Source of the DNA: ZC4RG30 sp039932715 | Lineage (GTDB): Bacteria; Pseudomonadota; Gammaproteobacteria; Steroidobacterales; Steroidobacteraceae | Assembly (NCBI GenBank): GCA_039932715.1 | Contig: JBDTPN010000052.1 | Span: forward strand, 1 to 12,224 | Direction of reading: 5' to 3' | Length of the DNA stretch: 12,224 bases | Shown: positions 1 through 6,232 of the stretch, in pieces | Numbering within the stretch: position 1 is the first letter of the stretch | Layout of the letters: the number at the start of each line of letters is the position of its first letter | Notes under the pieces: model-generated | The model's database searches: none | What the model was told of the DNA's origin: nothing | What the model saw: only the letters and a program-made list of their open reading frames with translations | Program-made: the position numbers and the translations under genes

Positions 1-74
1 GTGCAATGTAAACCGTATTTACGGGCAGGCAAGCCCTGGACCGGGAATTGCCCTTTGGGCGCACACTCCTGCAG

Positions 75-98
75 GAACGGCGCCCAAAGGCGCCGTTC
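75..98 (-). terminator. Perfect 10-bp hairpin with CAAA loop, possible terminator of the phosphoesterase gene
   Basis: The two arms gaacggcgcc (75-84) and ggcgccgttc (89-98) are exact reverse complements around a 4-base caaa loop. The hairpin starts 27 bp past the stop codon of the minus-strand phosphoesterase gene, where a terminator would be expected. There is no clear U-tract on either side, so intrinsic termination would be weak; it could instead be mRNA 3'-end protection. A related palindrome, gccctttgggc, lies just beyond it at 50-60. Positions 1-74 show no recognisable gene. Confidence 0.4.
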
Positions 99-124
99 TC
101 ACTTAAACCCTCACCTAATCGCAG

Positions 125-1357
125 TTATGGAATAACGCGTTCCCAACTAAACGGTCCGAAAGCCTTGTCCGAAGCCGGATAGGCGGCGCGCGGGTTCACC
201 GACAAGCGGGTGTACTCCAATGGGAAAGTGGAACCGTGAATGACCAGGCGATGGAAGTTCGCCAGACCCGCCGGATAGTAAGGGTGGGTGTCGTAGTTGT
301 CGTCGTTGCTGTCGCAAGGCTTTGTCGCCGCGCCCACGCCCGTCTCAACGACACAGGCCGCATTGTCCGTCAACGGATTGTCCGAACGATACCTGTGTGA
401 ATCGCCATTGATCAGCAACACCGGATTCTTGAAATCCCTGGTCAGCGACTCGATCTTCGCAATGAAAGGCTCATAGTTCGCAATGTGCGTGAGCGCCGGG
501 CCAGTGCCGTCGAGATCCCACATGTCGGCTTGCTCCATGATGACCACCGCCTTGGCGTGGTTCAACTTGGCCATGGTAAATGCCGAATTCAGCCAACGCA
601 GATCCGCCTGCGTGCGCTTGGCAACGTCCTGGATCTGCGGTGCGGAGCGCACTGCACCGAATGCACCGGTGTTCCACAGGTCATCATCGTTGTTGGATCC
701 ACCCGGAATATTCATCGTGACGAACACGACTCCGGATTCCATCCACATCACATTCTCGACGTATTCGGCGTCCGACGGATGCGCGGGGTCAAACCCCTGC
801 GCCTGGGATGTCACGTGCTTGTGCCCACCGCCAAGTGTCTGGCCAGGCTCGGAGAAAAACATCGAGCGGACCAACGCGAGATTGGCCGCCGGATGACCCG
901 CAGCGTAATCCACATACTCGCCAGCGGAATTCTTGACCCCACCGCCTTCCTTGGATTTCTGGCAGTCCGACCACTCGTTGTCGCCGGGCGTATAGACCAG
1001 CGGATCCTTGAACTGCGTCCACAGGTCGAAGATTGTCTGGTTGTATTCCTGCGTGCAGTAGTTGGCGCCGGAATGAATGTCGCCCGCGAACAGGACCAGG
1101 CGCACCTTAGGATCCTTGTTGACTGAATCAATGAAGGCCGGCGTCGCATCGATCTGTCGGTGATCCCTGGGGTTGGGTCCGTCCGGGGAATCCGCGAAGT
1201 AGCCGGGAGGGCACTCTTCGGTCTTGCAGCTGTAAGGTGCATCGCCGAACACGGCGATTGCGAGACCGTTTTCAGAGTTCTCGCGTCCTTCGTCAGCCTG
1301 CGCATTGGCAAGGCCTGCAGCCAACAAGACTGCCCCGAACAAGTATTTCGATTTCAT
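125..1357 (-). CDS. Secreted calcineurin-like metallophosphoesterase
   Basis: A 410-residue exported protein of the calcineurin-like metallophosphoesterase fold, probably hydrolysing phosphomonoesters or diesters in the periplasm; the substrate is unknown. Residues 1-19 form a signal peptide ending ALA-like (ANA, cut before Q20). Metal-site motifs appear in the family order: FGDAP (D39), AGDIHSG (D93, H95), PGDNEW (N127), and NGDSHRY near residue 320, which carries a late histidine. The frame stays open 33 codons further upstream, to 1456, but the start at 1357 is preferred because it begins exactly at the signal peptide and has an AGGTG Shine-Dalgarno-like stretch about 8 bases upstream. It is transcribed divergently from the RIO kinase gene, with 107 bp between the two starts. 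The fold is well supported; the specificity is not. Confidence 0.85.
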   Translation of the reverse strand: MKSKYLFGAVLLAAGLANAQADEGRENSENGLAIAVFGDAPYSCKTEECPPGYFADSPDGPNPRDHRQIDATPAFIDSVNKDPKVRLVLFAGDIHSGANYCTQEYNQTIFDLWTQFKDPLVYTPGDNEWSDCQKSKEGGGVKNSAGEYVDYAAGHPAANLALVRSMFFSEPGQTLGGGHKHVTSQAQGFDPAHPSDAEYVENVMWMESGVVFVTMNIPGGSNNDDDLWNTGAFGAVRSAPQIQDVAKRTQADLRWLNSAFTMAKLNHAKAVVIMEQADMWDLDGTGPALTHIANYEPFIAKIESLTRDFKNPVLLINGDSHRYRSDNPLTDNAACVVETGVGAATKPCDSNDDNYDTHPYYPAGLANFHRLVIHGSTFPLEYTRLSVNPRAAYPASDKAFGPFSWERVIP

Positions 1358-1450
1358 GGAGTTGCACCTGCTTTTTTTGGAATCTGGAGACCGGGGCGTC
1401 AGACTAGGGCCCAATTGTTTCCAGCAGATGAAACGCCGGTCAGGGATCGC

Positions 1451-1456
1451 TACCAT
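1451..1456 (+). promoter_or_regulatory. Putative -10 element for a leaderless RIO kinase transcript
   Basis: TACCAT fits the TAnnnT form of a sigma-70 -10 box and lies 8 bases before the GTG start of the RIO kinase. Transcription would begin at or next to the start codon, which fits the absence of any Shine-Dalgarno sequence. No good -35 box is seen at 16-18 bp. Confidence 0.4.
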
Positions 1457-1464
1457 AGCGCCCC

Positions 1465-2322
1465 GTGAAAATACCCTCGTCCCTGCAGCCCCTGATCGAA
1501 GACGGCGTCATTGACTCCGTTGTCCGTCGACTCAAAAGCGGCAAGGAGGCCACCGTGTTCCTGGTCAATTGTGGCGGGGAGCTGCGCTGCGCCAAGGTCT
1601 ACAAGGATGCCAATCACCGCGGGTTCCATCGTCTGGCTGCCTACCAGGAAGGGCGCAAATCACGTGGCAGCCGCGACGCACGTGCAATGCGCAAGAACGG
1701 CCGCCATGGCAGCGAACTGCAGGAGGCCCAATGGAAGAATGCAGAGGTCGATGCGCTCTATCTTCTGGATCGGGCCGGCGTTCGGGTGCCCAAGCCCTTC
1801 GGCATGTTCGAGGGCGTGCTGATCATGGAGTTGATCGCAGACGAGCACGGCCACCCTGCGCCACGTCTCAACGACGTGGAGATTTCAGCCGAGCAGGCGC
1901 GTGTGTGGCATGCGTTCATGATCACGCAGATCGTGCTGATGCTGTGCAGCGGGCTTATCCACGGCGATCTGTCGGAATTCAATGTGCTCGTCGACACCAC
2001 CGGGCCTGTGGTCATCGATTTGCCGCAGGCCGTGGATGCAGCCAGCAACAACAATGCATTTCGCATGCTGGAGCGGGACGTCAACAACATGCGCGAGACT
2101 TTCGGCCGTAGTGCTCCGGAAATTCTCGACACTCACTATGCGCACGAGATCTGGAAGATCTACAGCGCGGGTGAGCTGCGGCCGGAGTCCGAGTTGACCG
2201 GTCGGTTCGTATTCGATGAGACGGCGGCCGACGTCGAAGGGGTGCTGGCAAACATCGAGGACGCGCGCCTGGAGGCCGAGGAGCGCGAGCGGCGTCGGCT
2301 TGAGGCACTGTCTGCCGTTTAG
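1465..2322 (+). CDS. RIO-type serine protein kinase (PA4780-like)
   Basis: A 285-residue atypical protein kinase of the RIO family, cytosolic, expected to bind ATP and phosphorylate serine on unknown partners. The nucleotide-binding segment is SGKEATVFLV (25-34), a good match to the RIO1 STGKEA loop, followed by the probable ATP-anchoring lysine K44 in CAKVYKD. The catalytic loop is LIHGDLSEFNVLV (164-176), with catalytic D168 and N173, and the metal-binding aspartate is D185 in VVIDLPQAVD. All key residues are present. The last 30 residues are a charged, probably helical tail rich in E and R. The GTG start gives the expected RIO N-terminus (LIEDGVIDSVVRRL) directly and lacks a ribosome binding site. 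The TIR fusion gene follows 42 bp downstream on the same strand. Bacterial members of this family are poorly characterised; a link to its neighbour is only positional. Confidence 0.9.
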   Translation: MKIPSSLQPLIEDGVIDSVVRRLKSGKEATVFLVNCGGELRCAKVYKDANHRGFHRLAAYQEGRKSRGSRDARAMRKNGRHGSELQEAQWKNAEVDALYLLDRAGVRVPKPFGMFEGVLIMELIADEHGHPAPRLNDVEISAEQARVWHAFMITQIVLMLCSGLIHGDLSEFNVLVDTTGPVVIDLPQAVDAASNNNAFRMLERDVNNMRETFGRSAPEILDTHYAHEIWKIYSAGELRPESELTGRFVFDETAADVEGVLANIEDARLEAEERERRRLEALSAV

Positions 2323-2353
2323 CCGACAAGCGTCCACCAAATCCGCTTAGAAT
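2323..2353 (+). promoter_or_regulatory. Putative promoter of the TIR fusion gene
   Basis: TAGAAT at 2348-2353 matches the -10 consensus at five of six positions. CCGACA at 2323-2328 shares GACA with the -35 consensus, with a long 19-bp spacer. The predicted transcription start falls a few bases before the TTG codon at 2365, so the message would be leaderless or nearly so. This suggests the TIR gene can be transcribed independently of the RIO kinase gene. Confidence 0.4.
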
Positions 2354-2364
2354 CTGGGCAACAA

Positions 2365-4953
2365 TTGGCCCACCAGGCAGGCGCCGAGAAAGTGCCGGAT
2401 ATCTTCCTTTCCTACAGCCGTGAGGATCAGGCCACGGCGCACCGCTTCGCCGAGGCCTTTGAGCGTGCAGGGTTCACCGTGTGGTGGGACCAGACACTGC
2501 GCTCGGGAGAAAACTACGACCAGGTGACAGAGAAGGCGCTGCGCGAAGCCAAGGCTGTTGTCGTGCTGTGGTCGAAGACTGCAGTTGAATCACGCTGGGT
2601 CCGTGCCGAAGCGACACAGGCGGACCGACTGGGCACGCTGGTGCCGGCGATGATCGAGGACTGCACGCGTCCCATCATGTTCGAGCTGAAGCACACGGCG
2701 GAACTGGCCCACTGGAAGGGCAACGCTGAAGATTCCGCATGGCGGGCATTTGTTTCCGACCTGAAACGCTTCACGCCGAACAAGCAGGCTGACGCGGGAG
2801 CCACGCCAACCTCTACCGATATCGACGTTGCTCCGCGCATGGCGTCCGGCCGCCGCGCCATCTGGATCGCAGTGCCGGTGGTGGTGGCGGTTGCTATTGC
2901 CGCCGGCATCTGGGGCGGGCAGCGTCTTGCCGGCGCACAGCGTGCGCGACAGCAAATCATTCCCGCGATCGCGAAGCTGGTCGACGCCGGCGACTTTTCG
3001 CAGGCTTTTGCCAAGGCCAAGGAAGCCCGGCGTTTCGCGGCCGATGATCCCTTGCTCAACTCCCTGACGCCGCTGTTTACCGCCAGGTATTCCATCACCA
3101 GTACCCCGGCAGGCGCCGAGGCTTATGTGCGCCGCTACGACACTGTCAGCGACGCGTGGCAACTTCTGGGACGTACGCCATTGGCCAACGTGGAACTCCC
3201 GCGTACCGCACTTCGTTGGCGATTCGAGAAGGAGGGATTCGCCACGGCGGAACGCGCAAACAGTGCGCTGGCCTTGCAAAATGGAGGGGCATCGTCCCTG
3301 CAGATGGAAGTCGGCAAACTTGACGTGGAGTTGAAAGCTGCCGCCGAGCAGCCTGCAGACATGGTTTACGTGCCTGGCGGCCCGGCTCTCCAGATTGGTG
3401 GGAGTAACCCGATCGCGAATCTGCCGCCGTACTTTATTCAACGCACCGAAGTGACTAATGCCCAGTACAAGGAGTTCATCGAAGCTGGGGGCTATGAGCG
3501 CCCTTCATTCTGGGAGGGTATCGAAATCCGCAAGGCTGGCAAGCCTGTCGCCTTCAAAGAGGCCATGCGCCAGTTCGTCGATGCGACCGGGCGCCCTGGT
3601 CCTGCGACCTGGGAGATCGGCAACTATCCCGAAGGCCGCGGCCAGTATCCCGTCACCGGCATCAGCTGGTACGAGGCTGCGGCCTATGCGCACTTTCGCG
3701 GCCGCTCGCTGCCGACGTATTACCACTGGCTGCGCGCAGCGCTGCCGGATGACGAGATCCCGGCTTCGCTGGCCGCATCCATTGCGCCGCTGAGCAATTT
3801 CGGAACGTCCGGGGCTGCGCCGGTGGGAAAATTCCAGGGCGTAGGTCTCTACGGCACGTACGACCTGTTCGGCAATGCTCGCGAGTGGCTTTCCAATCCG
3901 GGACCCCAGGGTGGCTGGGTGATCGGCGGTAGCTGGGAAGATCCCACCTACAATTACAGCCTCGCCGTACCGGTAGCAAAGTTTGAACGTTCGCCTCTCA
4001 ATGGCTTCCGGCTGATACAGAACATCGGCGAAGTGCCGGATCAGGACAAGCTGGAGGCCGCGCTGAACCTGAACTTGAATGTGTACAGCGCTGCGTCGTT
4101 CAAGCCGGTGTCAGACGAAGTCTATGCCGACTACCGGCGGCAGCTCAGCTATGAATCTGGTGAGTTGCACGCGTCAGCACCCATCAGCATCGCGACGACC
4201 GAAGAATGGATCAAGCAGCGCGTGACCATCGATGCCGGCTACAACGGCGAACGCCTGGACGTGATCCTGTTCGTACCGCGGCACGCCAAGCCACCCTTTC
4301 AACCGGTCATCCTTTTTTCCGGCGGTCAGGTGGTTTTTTTTCCCGACAAGAGCGAGAACATCGAGCCCGGCTTCGCGGCCATACCCCTCGACTACGTCGT
4401 CAAGTCCGGTCGCATGCTGGTGCAACCCATTTTTCAGGGCACATATGAACGCTTCAAGTCCCCTTACAATTCACGCGATCGGGTACGGACCCAGCGCGAG
4501 TGGATAGAACGTCGCTGGGACCTGGGCCGAACACTGGATTATCTGGCGACGCGGTCAGATGTTGACCCAGCGCATATTGGCTACATCGGTTTGAGTTTCG
4601 GTGCTTCGGCTGCAATGCCACTGGTTGCCGTGGAACCACGATTGAAGGCCGCAGTGCTCATTTCGGGAGGAATGCCTCCGCCCGGCGGTGCGTTGTCCAC
4701 AGACGTTCCTTTCATGGATCCGGCCAGCCATGCACTGCGCATCCGGATCCCTGTGCTGATGATCAACGGTCGCTATGATGCCATTTTCCCCGTGGAAGCG
4801 GCGCAGGTGCCGTACTTCAAACTTCTCGGCAGTCCGCCAACGGACAAGCGTCACGTGGTACTCGACTTCGGACATGGCTCGCCGCCCCGCGCCGAAACCT
4901 TGCGCGAAACGCTGGACTGGTTCGACAAATACCTGGGCGAGGTTCGCCATTGA
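2365..4953 (+). CDS. TIR - transmembrane - PEGA-like - SUMF1/FGE-like - alpha/beta hydrolase fusion protein
   Basis: An 862-residue multidomain protein. TIR domain, about 11-115: DIFLSYSRED strand, WWDQTL (40-45), and the putative NADase glutamate E82 in SRWVRAE. A linker leads to one membrane helix at about 165-184, preceded by R158, R163 and R164. A helical segment (190-230) and a PEGA-like beta region (240-295, with TPAGAEAYV and GRTPLANVELP) follow. The SUMF1/FGE-like domain is at 333-552 (MVYVPGG, RTEVTNAQYKEF, SWYEAAAYA, GNAREW, GGSWED, NGFRLI). A hydrolase of the dienelactone hydrolase/prolyl-oligopeptidase type fills 615-860, with S744 in GLSFG, D805 in GRYDAIF and H837 in FGHG. TIR is predicted cytoplasmic and the rest periplasmic. 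C100 is the only cysteine. The TTG start at 2365 fits the promoter; GTG at 2392 is an alternative. Domains are clear; the function (sensor, effector or defence) is not. Confidence 0.88.
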   Translation: MAHQAGAEKVPDIFLSYSREDQATAHRFAEAFERAGFTVWWDQTLRSGENYDQVTEKALREAKAVVVLWSKTAVESRWVRAEATQADRLGTLVPAMIEDCTRPIMFELKHTAELAHWKGNAEDSAWRAFVSDLKRFTPNKQADAGATPTSTDIDVAPRMASGRRAIWIAVPVVVAVAIAAGIWGGQRLAGAQRARQQIIPAIAKLVDAGDFSQAFAKAKEARRFAADDPLLNSLTPLFTARYSITSTPAGAEAYVRRYDTVSDAWQLLGRTPLANVELPRTALRWRFEKEGFATAERANSALALQNGGASSLQMEVGKLDVELKAAAEQPADMVYVPGGPALQIGGSNPIANLPPYFIQRTEVTNAQYKEFIEAGGYERPSFWEGIEIRKAGKPVAFKEAMRQFVDATGRPGPATWEIGNYPEGRGQYPVTGISWYEAAAYAHFRGRSLPTYYHWLRAALPDDEIPASLAASIAPLSNFGTSGAAPVGKFQGVGLYGTYDLFGNAREWLSNPGPQGGWVIGGSWEDPTYNYSLAVPVAKFERSPLNGFRLIQNIGEVPDQDKLEAALNLNLNVYSAASFKPVSDEVYADYRRQLSYESGELHASAPISIATTEEWIKQRVTIDAGYNGERLDVILFVPRHAKPPFQPVILFSGGQVVFFPDKSENIEPGFAAIPLDYVVKSGRMLVQPIFQGTYERFKSPYNSRDRVRTQREWIERRWDLGRTLDYLATRSDVDPAHIGYIGLSFGASAAMPLVAVEPRLKAAVLISGGMPPPGGALSTDVPFMDPASHALRIRIPVLMINGRYDAIFPVEAAQVPYFKLLGSPPTDKRHVVLDFGHGSPPRAETLRETLDWFDKYLGEVRH

Positions 4954-4985
4954 TTTCAGGCGCCGTCGTTCGACGCAGCATCTGA

Positions 4986-5003
4986 CATACCAGACCCGGT
5001 ATG
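4986..5003. repeat. 6-bp inverted repeat, possible operator relic
   Basis: catacc (4986-4991) and ggtatg (4998-5003) are exact reverse complements separated by 6 bases, an 18-bp dyad of operator size. It sits just after the TIR fusion gene and at the start of the decayed transporter gene, so it may be a remnant regulator site of that gene. A dyad this short can occur by chance. Confidence 0.25.
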
Positions 5004-5433
5004 GCAGCGACTCCCACAGGTGAGGTCTTGTATGGCGGAGAGAACAGCGCAAGCCGACTGATCGCCCTGACGACGCTGGCTATGGTGGCCTTGGCCGGCA
5101 ATTCCCTTTTATGTCGACTTGCCCTTCAGGGCCATCACATAGACTGATGGCGGTGGTAGGGATGGCCTGGGGCGTGTATTCCCTGCGCGGCCGAGGCGCT
5201 GAGGATCCGACGCGGGTGACAGCCGGCCTATCGGTTACGCCATCTGGTACGCCGCTGTTAGGCACCTGCGCACATCCAGCGCGGCGATCGTGCAGTTGAG
5301 CGTGCCGGTACTTGCCGCTGTGGGCTGGTTTGTTCTGCTGGGAGAACCCATCACCCTTCGATTCATCGTGACCGCCGGCGCGATTCTCGGCGGCATCCTG
5401 CTCGTGCTTTGCGGCCCGCGTCGTTATGTGTGA
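5001..5433 (+). pseudogene. Decayed DMT-superfamily (EamA) transporter, three pieces in three frames
   Basis: Three stretches recall an EamA/DMT inner-membrane exporter of roughly 290 residues. Piece 1 (about 5001-5147) reads through RLIALTTLAMVALAGNSLLC, the typical first helix, then meets a stop at 5145. Piece 2 (about 5144-5226, another frame) reads MAVVGMAWGVYSLRGRG then AEDPTRVTAG, a signature of the middle of these transporters. Piece 3 (about 5230-5433, third frame) gives GYAIWYAAVRHLRTSSAAI, then VQLSVPVLAAVGWFVLLGEP and the last helix, ending at a natural stop. Helices about 2-4 and 6-7 are missing, so the gene has suffered internal deletions as well as frame changes. Nothing here could form a working transporter. 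This explains the otherwise gene-free 505 bp between the TIR gene and modA. The family match is from recognition of motifs, not an alignment. Confidence 0.8.
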
Positions 5434-5445
5434 CGAGATATAGCG

Positions 5446-5451
5446 TATAAT
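5446..5451 (+). promoter_or_regulatory. Perfect TATAAT -10 box for leaderless modA
   Basis: TATAAT matches the sigma-70 -10 consensus exactly and is followed by 7 bases (tggaccc) and then the modA ATG. Transcription would start on or beside the A of the ATG. No Shine-Dalgarno sequence is present, as expected for a leaderless message. No strong -35 box is seen; TTATGT at 5424-5429 would give a 16-bp spacer. Confidence 0.6.
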
Positions 5452-5458
5452 TGGACCC

Positions 5459-6232
5459 ATGACCAGGAAATCACTGCTGACCGGCATGCTGTTGCTGATC
5501 GCGGCCTGGTCCGCGCAAGCCGCGCAACAGGTGCTGACTGTGTTCGCCGCTGCCTCGCTCACCGACGTGATGGAAGACGTCGGCAAGGTCTACACATCAA
5601 AGACGAAGGTTGCCGTGCGCTTCTCGTTCGCGGCCAGCTCAGTGCTGGCCCGTCAGGTTGAATCCGGCGCCCCCGCGGATGTATTCGTTTCCGCCGACCA
5701 GGAATGGATGGATTACCTCGCCGCGCGCAAGCTGATCCAGCCGGCAACGCGTCGTGACGTTGTCACCAATGCATTGGTGCTGGTGGCCCCCAGCGACAGC
5801 AAACTGCAACTCAAGATTGCGCCGGGTTTCGCGCTCACTGCCGCACTGGGTCAGAAAGGGCGCATCGCCACCGGCGACCCGTCCAGTGTGCCGGTGGGCA
5901 AGTACGCACGCGCCGCACTGACGAAACTGGGCGTGTGGAGCAGTGTCGAGAACCGCATCATCCCCGCCGACAATGTACGCACGGCGCTTAACTTCGTGGC
6001 GCGAGGCGAAGCCCCCTTGGGCATCGTCTATGCCACCGATGCCAAGGCGGAAAGCAAAGTGCGTGTGGTGGATACCTTCCCCGCCGCCACGCATGAGCTC
6101 ATTGCCTATCCTGCAGCGGCGTTGTCAAAGTCCGCGGACGCGGCCGCATTCGTGACTTTCCTGGGCAGCGAGTCCGCGCGAGGCATATTTGACAAGGCCG
6201 GCTTCGGCCGGCCTGCCAGCCGCGCAAATTAG
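5459..6232 (+). CDS. modA: Molybdate ABC transporter periplasmic binding protein ModA
   Basis: A 257-residue periplasmic solute-binding protein that captures molybdate (or tungstate) for an ABC importer. Residues 1-21 are a signal peptide ending AQA. The mature protein opens with VLTVFAAASLTDVM, with S33 as a probable oxyanion ligand, followed by RFSFAASSVLARQ, where S60 or S61 is the second. GAPADVFVSADQEWMD, GDPSSVPVGKYAR, ADNVRTAL and LGIVYATDA are the further family segments, and the tyrosine of the last is the usual ligand-contacting residue. The length is normal. No modB or modC follows: the next gene is on the opposite strand, and the two stop codons overlap by 4 bp. The permease and ATPase must lie elsewhere or be missing. 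I see no ModE-type operator that I can defend. Confidence 0.93.
   Translation: MTRKSLLTGMLLLIAAWSAQAAQQVLTVFAAASLTDVMEDVGKVYTSKTKVAVRFSFAASSVLARQVESGAPADVFVSADQEWMDYLAARKLIQPATRRDVVTNALVLVAPSDSKLQLKIAPGFALTAALGQKGRIATGDPSSVPVGKYARAALTKLGVWSSVENRIIPADNVRTALNFVARGEAPLGIVYATDAKAESKVRVVDTFPAATHELIAYPAAALSKSADAAAFVTFLGSESARGIFDKAGFGRPASRAN
6195..6214. terminator. 8-bp hairpin with TTCG tetraloop between convergent genes
   Basis: aggccggc (6195-6202) and gccggcct (6207-6214) pair perfectly around a TTCG tetraloop, an especially stable RNA loop. It lies inside the last codons of modA, just before the stop codons of the two convergent genes, and could stop or slow transcription from either side. Neither flank has a real U-tract, so this is a suggestion. 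It could also be a chance effect of the Gly/Pro-rich coding sequence. Confidence 0.35.

Noticed and set aside
1..127. A plus-strand open frame from the left edge to the phosphoesterase stop
   Set aside because: It is short, overlaps the hairpin region and has no recognisable protein motif.
485..1126. A 213-codon plus-strand frame opposite the phosphoesterase gene
   Set aside because: The minus strand carries the metallophosphoesterase motifs in order; the plus frame has none.
1358..1456. The 33-codon N-terminal extension of the phosphoesterase frame
   Set aside because: It would place a non-hydrophobic stretch before a perfect signal peptide; the start at 1357 has its own ribosome-site-like sequence.
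2590..3441. A 283-codon minus-strand frame opposite the TIR fusion gene
   Set aside because: It is the antisense of strongly supported TIR, membrane and PEGA-like coding sequence and shows no family motif.
4986..5003. Treating the inverted repeat as a functional TetR-type operator
   Set aside because: Six-base arms with no regulator gene in the window are too weak; kept only as a low-confidence repeat.
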